This document shows positions 36,679 to 49,000 of a DNA stretch of 64,000 bases, piece after piece. The stretch spans positions 33,208,332-33,272,331 of the forward strand of contig NC_135549.1 of assembly GCF_964340395.1 (NCBI RefSeq). Direction: 5' to 3'. This DNA comes from Glandiceps talaboti (taxonomy: Eukaryota; Hemichordata; Enteropneusta; Spengelidae). A model generated the notes under the pieces. That model saw nothing but the letters and a program-made list of their open reading frames with translations, ran no database searches and was not told the DNA's origin. The translations under genes were made by a program, and so were the position numbers. Each line of letters begins with the position of its first letter. Position 1 is the stretch's first letter.

Positions 36679-36850
36679 TCGAAAACTGGGTTCATACATA
36701 TGAATCAACTAAGTCTTTGAATCGAAAACTGGGTTCATACATATGAATCAACTAAGTCTTTGAATCGAAAACTGGGTTCATACATATGAATCAACTAAGT
36801 CTTTGAATCGAAAACTGGGTTCATACATATGAATCAACTAAGTCTTTGAA
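36679..36850. repeat. 43-bp tandem repeat, four copies
   Basis: Units of TCGAAAACTGGGTTCATACA, TATGAATCAACTAAGTCTTT and GAA, virtually identical. Confidence 0.97.
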
Positions 36851-37409
36851 ACCAATCTTTATCTTGCAGAAAAGGATGCAATTAAAAAAAAAGCTAATAC
36901 ATCTTTCACAAACATGAAACTTTGAACATCTACAAGGTGTGTGTAATTAAAACACTTTGACATTTGATTTTTTATATCTCAAATTTGATAATTATGCAAT
37001 ATGTGAATTTTATGACTCTTTCAAACAAATATTGCAATATTCCAATTATAGGAAATCCATATGTAAATTCAACTTTTAAAGAGAAAATTTATCAAGTGGA
37101 CAACACAGTTTTAGTTTTTTAATGGTGCTTATTTATTTTCTAATTCTCTACCAGTGTAGTACCAGCAGACCTTAAACAATGATAACTCTCACTGTATTAT
37201 TCAAAAGAAAATTACTACAATATACATTGTGTATGTTCATTTAAATAAATATTCTAATTAACTTTTGACACTGTTAAATTAGTATTAATTATCTTATAAA
37301 TATGTTTTGTTTAATTGTTATACAAATCATGTTCAGTTTTACAAGTTTCTGGATACATTTCTTGCTGAGTGGTATTGTGGTATCAAGGGTATGACATAGC
37401 TGCAGTTAC

Positions 37410-37585
37410 CTTCACTATGGTAGTTTGGCATGGTGTTTAATAGTTAGAGCTATTTGTCAGATGCCTTCACTATGGTAGTTTTGCATGGTGTCAGTTAGAG
37501 CTATTTGTCTGATGCCCTTCACTATGGTAGTTTGGCATGGTGTCAGTTAGAGCTATTTGTCTGATGCCCTTCACTATGGTAGTAC
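37410..37585. repeat. About 53-bp tandem repeat, 3-4 copies
   Basis: CTTCACTATGGTAGTTTGGC with ATGGTGTCAGTTAGAGCTAT and TTGTCTGATGC repeated, last unit partial. Confidence 0.9.
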
Positions 37586-37619
37586 TGTGATGTCTGTGTA
37601 TGTTTACTATTCATGCATT

Positions 37620-38930
37620 GGTGAAAATAAGATAAGATAAAGTCAAAATTTGTAAAATGCCAAAATCCCAAAAGCATTAACAGAGCATAACCAGATTTAA
37701 ACTGAGTTCCTTCCATAAGGGCAAAGTTTTGAGATTCTCGTTCCTACAGACAATTGTTGGAATACAAGAGAACATACGCAATAAGTTATTTTTTCTCATT
37801 GATTGCTATTTACCCATTGCTGTTAGTGATCTCCTGGCCAACCACAACATGTAATGTAAAGCTTTACAGAATGTTGTAGCATAGCACTCACCATAGAAAG
37901 AGTTTTAAAGGCAAAAAAAAAAATTGTTTCTGGTCAGCGCCCAAAACTTAAGTACCCCTTCCCGCGTTAATTTTTTCTTCCGTATTAGCCAATTCAGTCT
38001 GCAGATGAAAGGGAAAACACAAAAGTAACTCTCCTTACATTAATTGCCACCAGTGAAGACAACTGAAAAACTAATCATGAACTAGCCCATGACATGCCCA
38101 ACATACACACTTGCTGTAAAGTACTAAATAAAAAGAACAGTAACTGCAATGATTAGTAGATTGATTAACATTTGTTGAGAATGTAAAAAAAAATAAGCGC
38201 ATCATCGCAACACTTTAGACAACATTTCCTGACGAGAAACTATTTTTCCTTTTTAGTGGCCTACAAAAATATGCCAATAACTTATTAAAACTAAAAGCTA
38301 CATCGATAATATTTTCAGGACAAGTGGGCTTTGTTATCGCAAATGTATGTATCAAATTATATTGAATTTGAAGCGTGCATTCTTGAGATATAGCCTAATT
38401 ACTGAAAACCATTAATTATGTAAATTGTTCGTTAATATTCATGGGATGTTTACCGAAACCTAATCAGTTCTTGTCACTACCCTCCAGAACACATGCAATA
38501 AATTTCGTTTGAATTGAAGCAGTTGTGTTTTAGAAAATGGTGATAAAGTCGTACCACTTTAGACAACATTTCCTGACCGGAAACTATTTTTTTCTTTTTG
38601 TGGCCTACCGAAAATATGCCAATAACTTATTAAAACTAAAAACTACATTAGTAATATTTTCAGGACAGGTGCGCTTTGCCGGTATCGCAAATGTGTGTAC
38701 AAGTAATAATGAATTTGAAGCGTGCATTCTTGAGATATAGCCTAATTACCGAAAACCATTAATTATGTAAATTGCTCATTAATATTCACAGGATTTTTAC
38801 CAAAACCTAATCAAGTCTTGCCATTACCCTGTGAAATATGTCTTCAAAAGTTCGTTTGAATTGAACAAGCCGTTATGGAGAAAACGATGACACAGACAGA
38901 CAGACAGACAGACAGACACACAGACACACA
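37620..38930 (+). repeat. Dispersed element, with an inverted partner at 47100-47960
   Basis: The segments around 37740 (ACAATTGTTGGAATACAAGA), 37905-38060 and 38200-38500 recur in reverse complement at 47880, 47560-47720 and 47150-47420. A second direct copy of the last third follows at 38545-38870 (ACATTTCCTGACCGGAAACT, GCCAATAACTTATTAAAACT). It ends in a (GACA)n tract at 38890-38920. Non-coding; family unknown. Confidence 0.8.
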
Positions 38931-39264
38931 CAGACTTCCACCCACTAAATATATCTCTTCCTTACGGAAGATAAAATGAAAACATTTAAGTCTGTCTTTA
39001 AAAATACATAAACCAAAAATTATACACGGGTCGGGATAATTGTTCCACAAATACAAACTAGAAAACAAACATAAGATAAAATGTATCAAAATTGTTCAAA
39101 TTGTGCAAAACTAAACCTGAAAAAAATAGTAATTCTAAAATGATAAAATATCACAGATTAAAACTGGTATACAACTAATAAGTCATTAAAAGTGTGCTTC
39201 CTTAAAAAGATATAAGTCTTGACACTTCATTTAAAAGACATTACTTTTCGACATTGTTTGATTT

Positions 39265-39520
39265 CATATTAATTTATTCCATAGCTCTGACGCGACAGTC
39301 ACAAATGTTCGTTTTCCATAGGTAAGCTTAACTGGGTTTACTTTGGGAAGTAGTTTGTCCTTGGGTCGAAGTTCACGTTCAGGTTCATACCAGGTAAGTA
39401 GATTAGACAGATGTGGTGGAGCTAATCCTTGAAGTGCCTTGCACAGAAGAAGCTTGCGTTGGCGTTGTTGGATTGGAAGCCAGTGAAGTTTGAAGAGAAT
39501 GGGAGTTACATGATTTGCCT
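39265..39520 (-). pseudogene. LINE C-terminal fragment
   Basis: On the minus strand an unbroken frame reads FKLHWLPIQQRQRKLLL, CKALQGLAPPHLSNLL, then further on TYGKRTFVTVASELWNKLI: the conserved tail of CR1/L2-type LINE reverse transcriptases ('LHWLP...R...K.L.L..K.L.GLAP..L..LL ... A..LWN.L'). No upstream RT motifs in this frame. Confidence 0.85.
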
Positions 39521-39891
39521 TCTTTGTATTGGTAATTAATCAGGTAGATGTATTTTGGACACACTGGAGTTTCCTTTTACATTTCTCATCATAGTAGTTG
39601 ACAAGTGAAATCAAACAGGAGGAAGGTTCAGTGGTCAATGGTGATCTGAAAAATCTTGAATGTTAATAATCTTTACGGTCGGGATATGAGTTTTGTGGAC
39701 CGAAGTTGTTAGGCAGAAGGGCCTGACTTTAGGAGAACCCATAGTAAGCTGTATGACTGAGGTCTGCAAAACCTACGGTTTTATCATATAGAATTGTTGA
39801 AGTGATAAAATAAGTTTGCAAATCAATGATTTTGACATTTTTAGAGACAGTGAGGGATATAATTATACTGAAAATAAATCGCTGTTCATTA

Positions 39892-40398
39892 TTAATCTTG
39901 ATGCATTTCGAGGCCTGACATCACATGTATGGCCTGGTGGATTGATTTCAGGATGTTCACATCGCGACCTCTTTGCATTACACTAATGTACATACGCATC
40001 ATTCGAGTTGCAGGAAACACACAAACACAGCTGCCAATCCATGAAAAATGGAAAACATGCAACACAAAATTACTGTTATTGTTTACAGGGTTTGGCATTT
40101 AATAAAATTCATGATAATTTAACAGCTGTTTTGGAAAAATGACCACAAGACATATTTTACAGCCGTTCATAATCGTATGGAGCGGAATGTGAACGTCGTC
40201 TATCTGTGGCTTCACCATTTGTACAATATTTGATGAGAGTTCCCCACAATCACCAAATAGAAAACTGTTTAAGATTTTACTAATTAGGAAGAATTCCTGG
40301 AGCCGCTGTTGAATATCATTGGCTTCCACCATGATTGAGGATAGTGTACATGTTACCCAGGATGTCAACCATTTTTGCAACATGCATAGCAATGGCAA
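39892..40398 (-). other. Unrecognised minus-strand open frames
   Basis: Two adjacent frames (40398-40099 and 40098-39892) give ordinary-looking protein sequence (for example ANDIQQRLQEFFLISKIL) but I recognise no family. They could be LINE-associated or part of a decayed gene. Confidence 0.2.
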
Positions 40399-40669
40399 AG
40401 AAAGTAGTCCAAAATTCCCGAAGAGTGCCAGTCCGTGATACAGAAAATTATTGCCTTAGTAAAGCTCCTGCTTTCTCCATAGCAATACTACTAGGTATGT
40501 GATTATACAGGTATACTGTAGGTATATGATAAAGTCATCTGTTATTTTTCTAGATGAATTCTTCTTGTAGGCCGTGGTTTGGTGACTAATATTTTGAAAG
40601 ATGCTGAATATGATAACAGGGTCAGATATCTTAATATCCTCAACAGTGGTATCTGATGCTCATGTACTA

Positions 40670-42230
40670 ACTAAGTGTAACATGTGTCCTCGTTGGTGTC
40701 ATTAGTTGGTTGCTTGATGTGTTGGGTCAAATTTATGGAATCTAACAGGTCTTTAAACTGGTATGTATCCCTGTCATTTTCATCATCAAGGTGAATGTTG
40801 AAATCGCCGGTTATCAAAAGTTTACCAGGTGATAAACATGATTGAGTGGAGAGAAAGTCTGTGAATTTTTCAAGGAATGATGTTGTTGATTTATTCTTAG
40901 CTGATGGTAGAGGACGATATACATTTGATAAGTCTACATTGACCAGAAGGAGATCTCAGAATAGATTCCATGTATTCAAATGACTTGAAACTCTGTTGTT
41001 GTGGAACTTTAGTGACTTTGAGATTGTCTTTGTATAGCACTGCAACACCACCACCTTTACGTTTCAGTCTTGGCGTGTAATAATTTATAGCCATTTGGAG
41101 TGATCTCACCCATAGCAAAATGGTCAGATTAACCAAGTTTCAGTCATTTGTAGCTATCCCTAAAATTCCATCGCCAATAGAACTAATCACTATAGACCAG
41201 TGGCCCTCACCTCCCTTATAATGAAATGTTTTAAAAGAGTGGTTCTGTCTAACCTTCTCCCTCATGTTCATTCAAAACTCGACTCAAATCAGTATGCTTA
41301 TCAGCATAGGAAAGGTACAGACGATGTGATTGACTGTCTTCTCCAGAAAGTGCTAGAACAAATATATATAGCTGGAAATTATGCTAGGATTCTATTTATA
41401 GATTTTAGTTCAACTTTTAATACCATAATACATTTTTCTGAGTGGTGTACTACAAATTTCTTGGAGCTAAATGTGTCTAAAACTAAAGAGATGACCATTG
41501 ACTTTCATCGAAATGCAGTGCCTGATAGCCCCATTGTGATTAATGGTGAGCCTATTGAACAGGTGATGTCTTACAAATATCTTGTTTTGAACCTTGACAA
41601 TAAACTCTCATTTACACATCATACTACAGCCGTCAAAAAGAAATGCCAACAGCCTTTACAGGGCTTCGCCAGTTGCGCGCTTTCAACATAGATGCTAAAC
41701 TGCTTCTGCTTAACTCTATCTTGCATTATTGAACCTGAGTCTTAACTTATTGTAACATCTGTTATTTCCCTCTGCTCTATGTTGCCAATTGAAATAAACT
41801 TGTCAAAATTTCTTTCACTGCTGCTAAAATTGTGGGCCTAATCAGTGAATTGTAGTGCTTTGTTCATGATTGACCTACAAATGAGTAGGCAACTTTGTAA
41901 ACTGTTTACTTTCTACATGTAATTGGTTTGATATTGACTGTAGAGGCAATCTTGACAAGATTTCTGTGTCGAACTCCCTGATTGGTTGATGTTGGTGCCT
42001 TAGGAGGCAGATGGTAAGGTGTTATTCTGACTGGGATGACATGTTTCTGTCATTGTCCAGCAGCACATAGCCTTTAAGGTCTTGCATATATATTAAGAGA
42101 CTTAAGTGTTTTCCAGATGTTGGCATTCACTCTAGACAATACATTGTTTCTGATGCCTGTCAAGATGGCTCTGTTAAATGACAATGGAGGCAGATCAGGA
42201 TGGTGCACCAAGAGATTAAAAAAAAATGAT
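40670..42230. pseudogene. LINE remnant with 5' inversion: endonuclease on minus, reverse transcriptase on plus
   Basis: Minus strand, 41155 down to about 40680: APE-type endonuclease pieces TETWL, GGGVAVLYKDNLKV, VYRPLPSAKNKSTTSFLEKF and LLITGDFNIHLDDENDRDT, with frameshifts. Plus strand from about 41160: RT pieces HYRPVALTSLIMKCFKRVV, LDSNQYAYQHRKGTDDVIDC, ILFIDFSSTFNTI, then directly WCTTNFLELNVSKTKEMTID and MSYKYLVLNLDNKLSF. The part with the catalytic ADD motif is deleted between FNTI and FSEW. Decayed RT continues to about 42230. The two halves meet head to head near 41157, the signature of twin priming. CR1/L2-like; dead. Confidence 0.85.
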
Positions 42231-42952
42231 CTGCAGATCAAAAAACTTGTTCAAAACTTCAAGAGCAATGGATGAAACTTCTTCCACAAACCACTTTACC
42301 AGTGACCATACATTCACAAAGAAGACATTTATGGTTGACCAAATTAGCTTTTAGCAGATAAAATGGCAATAAGTGAATTAGGAGCAAAGTTTAGTGCAGC
42401 AACCAGGTGCAACTCATTAGTAGGTGTTAGACCTAGATAAATAAAACAATACAATATAGTAATTAATGCAATTGCATGCAGTCCTGTATCAATGAAATGT
42501 CCCAGGAATTTGAAAACTACTGTACATAAATTTTATGTATTTTATAAATCTCCTTATAAGTCCTGACCTTGGATATCCCCTGTGAAAACATAATTTCATT
42601 TGTTTGCATCTGTTTTCATATGAATATTTCATTATTGCAAAAAATGATTGATTGAATTAAGTAACTGTAAAGAAAACCCAATGGGTCTTCAGAGATGTAC
42701 TTTATTGAGCATTTTTCAATGCATCGACCATTTACATTTTCAGCAAAAGAGAAGAATTTCATTTTGACTACATACATGAGTCAGATGTGAGTTTAACCTT
42801 ACAAATTGAGCAGAATATACTTATATGATGACATGTTCTTTTCTCCATCAAAACAGAAAGATTAAACCATACATATAGATCTTGGAGGGGATGATCTATG
42901 ATCAAACTACATACAAGTCCAGTGTAAGGCATCAACAACTGTTGTAGTCATC

Positions 42953-43089
42953 ATGGCAATGAAGACATACCAGTTTGGTCAACACATTATCAAGGCGTCG
43001 TGTGCTTTCTTTAAATCCAGACTCACCATTGCCTTTGTCAATATCAAGCCAGTACTTCCAGGCCGTATCCTTTGTAGTACAATGTTCAG
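42953..43089 (+). CDS. FHIT: FHIT exon 1 (N terminus)
   Basis: ATG at 42953 (or 42959) opens [16 protein letters not shown], aligned with the FHIT start SFRFGQHLIKPS, then [19 protein letters not shown]. The Asn in FVN and the hydrophobic adenosine pocket are kept. The donor is unclear. TTCAG/GTGTTA at 43089 (phase 2) fits an acceptor after 45408 and gives ...MFRVVPRF, one residue longer than the family. TTTGTA/GTACAA at 43076 (phase 1) fits the stronger acceptor after 45404, but is two residues short. An upstream non-coding exon is likely. The minus-strand frame here is only the shadow. Confidence 0.85.
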
Positions 43090-46000
43090 GTGTTAAAAAA
43101 GTAAGGAGAAAATTCATGATATTGTTATTCATGTATTAAATTTGAATTATAACTTCCTAAACAGCTTGACCAGTGACATTTATTGTTGTATAATACATAT
43201 TGGGGTAGTCTTGATGTACATGTATGCCATGACAGGGCGCCCTCACAAGTTGATAAGATATAGACATATTGGAGTAGTCTTGATGTATGCCATGACAGGG
43301 CGCCCTCACAAGTTGATAAGATATAGACATATTGGGGTAATCTTGATGTATGCCATGACAGGGCGCCCTCACAAGTTGATAAGATATAGACATATTGGGG
43401 TAATCTTGATGTATGCCATGACAGGGCGCCCTCACAAGTTGATAAGATATAGACATATTGGGGTAGTCTTGATGTATGCCATGTCAGGGCGCCCTCACAA
43501 GTTGATAAGATATAGACATATTGGGGTAGTCTTGATGTATGTCATGTCAGGGCGCCCTCACAAGTTGATAAGATATAGACATATTGGGGTAATCTTGATG
43601 TATGCCATGACAGGGTGCCCTCACAAGTTGATAAGATATAGACATATTGGGGTAATCTTGATGTATGCCATGACAGGGCGCCCTCACAAGTTGATAAGAT
43701 ATAGACATATTGGGGTAGTCTTGATGTATGCCATGTCAGGGCGCCCTCACAAGTTGATAAGATATAGACATATTGGGGTAATCTTGATGTATGCCATGAC
43801 AGGGCGCCCTCACAAGTTGATAAGATATAGACATATTGGGGTAGTCTTGATGTATGCCATGTCAGGGCGCCCTCACAAGTTGATAAGATATAGACATATT
43901 GGGGTAGTCTTGATGTATGCCATGTCAGGGCGCCCTCACAAGTTGATAAGATATAGACATATTGGGGTAGTCTTGATGTATGCCATGACAGGGCGCCCTC
44001 ACAAGTTGATAAGATATAGACATATTGGGGTAGTCTTGATGTATGCCATGACAGGGCGCCCTCACAAGTTGATAAGATATAGACATATTGGGGTAGTCTT
44101 GATGTATGCCATGTCAGGGCGCCCTCACAAGTTGATAAGATATAGACATATTGGGGTAGTCTTGATGTATGCCATGTCAGGGCGCCCTCACAAGTTGATA
44201 AGATATAGACATATTGGGGTAGTCTTGATGTATGCCATGACAGGGCGCCCTCACAAGTTGATATGATATAGACATATTGAGGTAGTCTTGATGTATGCCA
44301 TGACAGGGCGCCCTCACAAGTTGATAAGATATAGACATATTGGGGTAGTCTTGATGTATGCCATGACAGGGCGCCCTCACAAGTTGATAAGATATAGACA
44401 TATTGGGGTAGTCTTGATGTATGCCATGACAGGGCGCCCTCACAAGTTGATAAGATATAGACATATTGGGGTCGTCTTGATGTATGCCATGACAGGGCGC
44501 CCTCACAAGTTGATATGATATAGACATATTGGGGTAGTCTTGATGTATGCCATGACAGGGCGCCCTCACAAGTTGATATGATATAGACATATTGGGGTAG
44601 TCTTGATGTATGCCATGACAGGGCGCCCTCACAAGTTGATAAGATATAGACATATTGGGGTAGTCTTGATGTATGCCATGACAGGGCGCCCTCACAAGTT
44701 GATAAGATATAGACATATTGGGGTAGTCTTGATGTATGCCATGACAGGGCGCCCTCACAAGTTGATAAGTAAGCATGACCTCACCCATATAGAAACTACT
44801 GAATGTCTAATCTAATCTAATCTAATCTAATCTATTCTAATTTTCTTATATAGCGCATTCCATATAACTATCACAATGCGCTTTACAAAGCACAGAAAAA
44901 CGAGTACTAAAACAGACTCAAGCGAAAGTCTTATTGAAGAAATAGGTCTTAAGACCTGGTTTAGATGCCTGGAATGTAGCGACACTCTGCAGATATGGCA
45001 GAGCATTCCACAAGTGTGGGGCACAAATTGAGAATGCTCTGTCACCATAATAAGCAGTATGGCTGAGTGGTTGGTGTAAGTAAATTTCCTTCCATGAGTT
45101 ACTGTGTAAAGCATGGTTGGAGCTACGACGGGTAAGTAACTGACTAAGACAGCCAGGTGCAAAACCATGAAGTACTTTGAATGTTAAGCAGAAAATTTTA
45201 CATTCTGCATGCTGTTGTACTGGTAGCCAGTGTAACGCTTTGAGAAAAGGGGTAATGTGATTAATGTCTAGCAAGCATGACCTCACCCATATGGTTAGTC
45301 TAGCTGCTAGACCTCTGAGGAGGAGATTTTCCATGTGTTTTGCAGTGTTTAACTTTCTTAACTATACTGAATATTTCCAATCAAAGATGTTCTCGTTTCT
45401 CCAGTAAGAGTAGTACCAAGATTCAAGGATCTTACAGCTGAAGAAATAACTGATCTGTTTCAGTCCACTCAGGTCATAGCAAATGTCATAGAGAAACATT
45501 TCCACAGTACCTCCCTTACAATAGCTATTCAGGTAAAAACATTTCCACAGCACCCCCCTTACAATAGCTATTCAGGTAAAAACATTTCCACAGCACCCCC
45601 CTTACAATAGCTATTCAGGTAAGAACATTTCCACAGTACCTCCCTTACAATAGCTATTCAGGTAAGAACATTTCCACAGTACCTCCCTTACAATAGCTAT
45701 TCAGGTAAAAACATTTCCACAGTACCTCCCTTACAATAGCTATTCAGGTAAGAACATTTCCACAGTACCTCCCTTACAATAGCTATTCAGGTAAAAACAT
45801 TTCCACAGTACCTCCCTTACAATAGCTATTCAGGTAAGAACATTTCCACAGCACCTCCCTTACAATAGCTATTCAGTTAAAAACATTTCCACAGCACCTC
45901 CCTTACAATAGCTATTCAGGTAAGAACATTTCCACAGTACCTCCCTTACAATAGCTATTCAGGTAAGAACATTTCCACAGTACCTCCCTTACAATAGCTA

Positions 46001-49000
46001 TTCAGGTAAAAACATTTCCACAGTACCTCCCTTACAATAGCTATTCAGGTAAGAACATTTCCACAGTACCTCCCTTACAATAGCTATTCAGGTAAAAACA
46101 TTTCCACAGCACCTCCCTTACAATAGCTATTCAGGTAAGAACATTTCCACAGCACCTCCCTTACAATAGCTATTCAGGTAAAAACATTTCCACAGCACCT
46201 CCCTTACAATAGCTATTCAGGTAAGAACATTTCCACAGTACCTCCCTTACAATAGCTATTCAGGTAAGAACATTTCCACAGTACCTCCCTTACAATAGCT
46301 ATTCAGGTAAAAACATTTCCACAGCACCTCCCTTACAATAGCTATTCAGGTAAAAACATTTCCACAGCACCTCCCTTACAATAGCTATTCAGGTAAGAAC
46401 ATTTCCACAGTACCTCCCTTACAATAGCTATTCAGGTAAGAACATTTCCACAGTACCTCCCTTACAATAGCTATTCAGGTAAAAACATTTCCACAGTACC
46501 TCCCTTACAATAGCTATTCAGGTAAAAACATTTCCACAGCACCTCCCTTACAATAGCTATTCAGGTAAAAACATTTCCACAGCACCTCCCTTACAATAGC
46601 TATTCAGGTAAGAACATTTCCACAGTACCTCCCTTACAATAGCTATTCAGGTAAGAACATTTCCACAGTACCTCCCTTACAATAGCTATTCAGGTAAAAA
46701 CATTTCCACAGTACCTCCCTTACAATAGCTATTCAGGTAAGGACATTTCCACAGTACCTCCCTTACAATAGCTATTCAGGTAAAAACATTTCCAAAGTTA
46801 CCTCCCAATATCCCTAGCAATAAGACCATGCCCATAGCAACCACCAAATGGTGGTGTATATTTCAAAGATAACAACAGGAATGGATAGGCATGTGAAGAA
46901 ACATTCAAAAAATGTATGCAAATATGCCTAGCAACAAGACTGCATCCATAGCAACAGCCAAATACAGTTGTGTTACAATGCCATTGGCACTATTTTTCAC
47001 CTGTCGCGTGGTCAAGCTTATGGCTTATGGCGATGAGTCAAATTGTACAGTGGTTTCTCAGTCCAAATTATCAGACATGGCCTTGTGGTGTCATATCAAA
47101 TTTAATTTTAAAATGGAAGTAAAATTTGTCATACATTAGGAAATTAAAGTGATGTGTAGGAATTTAATTCAATTATATTAACGAGTAATTTACATAATTA
47201 ATGGTTTTCAGTAATTAGGCTATATCTCAAGAATGCAGTCTTCAAATTCATAAATAACTTGGTACATACATTTGTGATACCAAAGCGCACTTGTCCTGAA
47301 AATATTGTTGATGTAGCTTTTAGTTTTAATAAGTTATTGGCACATTTTGGTAGGCCACATAAAAGGAAAACATAGTTTCTCGTCAGGAAATGTCATCTAA
47401 AGTGGTGTGACGATTCGATTTTGTTTCACATTCTCAACAAATGTTAATCAATCTACTTATCATTGCAGTTAGTGTTCTTTTTATTTAGTACTTTACAGCA
47501 AGTGTGTATGTTGGGCAGATGTCATAGGCTAGTTCATGATTAGTTTTGCAGTTATCTTCACTGGTGGCAATTAATGTAAGGAGAGTTACTTTTGTGTTTT
47601 TCCTTTCATCTGCAGACTGAATTGCCTGGACAGACACAGACATGAGAAAAAAATTAACGCGGGAAGGGGGGTACTCAAGTGATGGGCACTGACCAGAAAC
47701 AGTTTTCCATTTTTTTTGCCCTTTAAAACTCTTTCTATGATAAGTGCTATGCTACAACGTTCTATAAAGCTTCACATTACATGTTGTCGTTGGCCAGGAG
47801 ATCACTGACAGCAATGGGTAAATAGCAATCAATGAGAAAAAATAACTTATTGCGTATGTTTTGTTGTATTCCAACAATTGTCTGTACGAACGACAATCTC
47901 AAAACTTTGCCCTTACAGAAGACATTCAGTTTAAATCTGGTGACTATTGACGTAAATACAAATGACCTATGCATATCAGACCCATACCAAAGAATGTACG
48001 TAAAATGAAGTCATGCATTTACCAGTTTTGAAAGTGCATAATTTGAATACAAAAATGCATTCAATGCATAGCATAGAATGGCAAGAACAATTCATTCTGA
48101 ACAGTTGAGCAAGACAAAAAAGTTCAGTACAACAGGGGTGATTCAGGTTTTTGATCTGTCCAGTTTGATGTCACACAGGATGTGATAATGGTGTGCATAT
48201 CATATATTAGTTGGATTCTAATTTTATAAAGTTGATTGTATACATGTGTAAAAGTGAAAAAAGGGAGACAGAAAAATAAAAATGATGTCATACTAATACT
48301 AATACAAAATATTCTGATATTTTGTAGGATGGACCTGAAGCTGGCCAAACAGTTGAGGTACGTATGTACATGTACCAAAATTGAAAACTATAAACTTAAC
48401 CTTTGTTTTAGCCAAAAATAACTTAGATTTGACAGTTATCGAGACAAGTATGGACTATCACAAATCAAATATAGTGCTGGGTATTCTTGGGGCCAACAAA
48501 GAATCCAATACATGTAGGTGCTTGTTAAGCTATATACAGGAAAGTGTAGGTAGCTGCCAATTAAAAGAATGCATAGGCATGCATACAATGTATATAAAGA
48601 CTCATAAATAAAAACAAAGGTGAAAAATAAGCACAAAATGAGGGCGCAATCACAGTTACATATTCATGTACCTCATCAATGAATTACACACAGCTGTCTT
48701 GGTGAAAGACCATTGACAAGAATCAGCAGGTAGGGCAATAGAGAGTACGTTCATGTTCAAATTACTTGGAAATACGAGTTACTGCAGTGGGCCAGTGTTT
48801 CAAATGAAGGTGCTAATCTCAATAATTAAAAAAACGCTCAAGGTTAGCAGTCGGGAGGCTAAATGGGTTCGAATCCCACTGGAAACAGGATTTTTCTTTG
48901 ACCAACCCAAACCCAGGGTGAGTGTTGTACAGACTTGATGGGTAGGCTGTATCACTTGGCCTTCTCTCACTCACAAGATGAGTGCGAATTTGGGGTACTC

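Noticed and set aside
42932-43132. Minus-strand frame ending LDNVLTKL as an exon antisense to FHIT
   Set aside because: At first it seemed spliced and conserved, but the plus strand of the same bases encodes the FHIT N terminus, so it is a shadow.
43142-44266. 374-codon open frame as a repeat-protein gene
   Set aside because: Perfect 63-bp nucleotide periodicity, open on both strands, inside FHIT intron 1; synonymous and non-synonymous sites vary alike.
48830-48910. A functional tRNA gene at the GGTTCGAATCC box
   Set aside because: B box and T arm are good, but I could not form acceptor and anticodon stems; listed as SINE-like instead.
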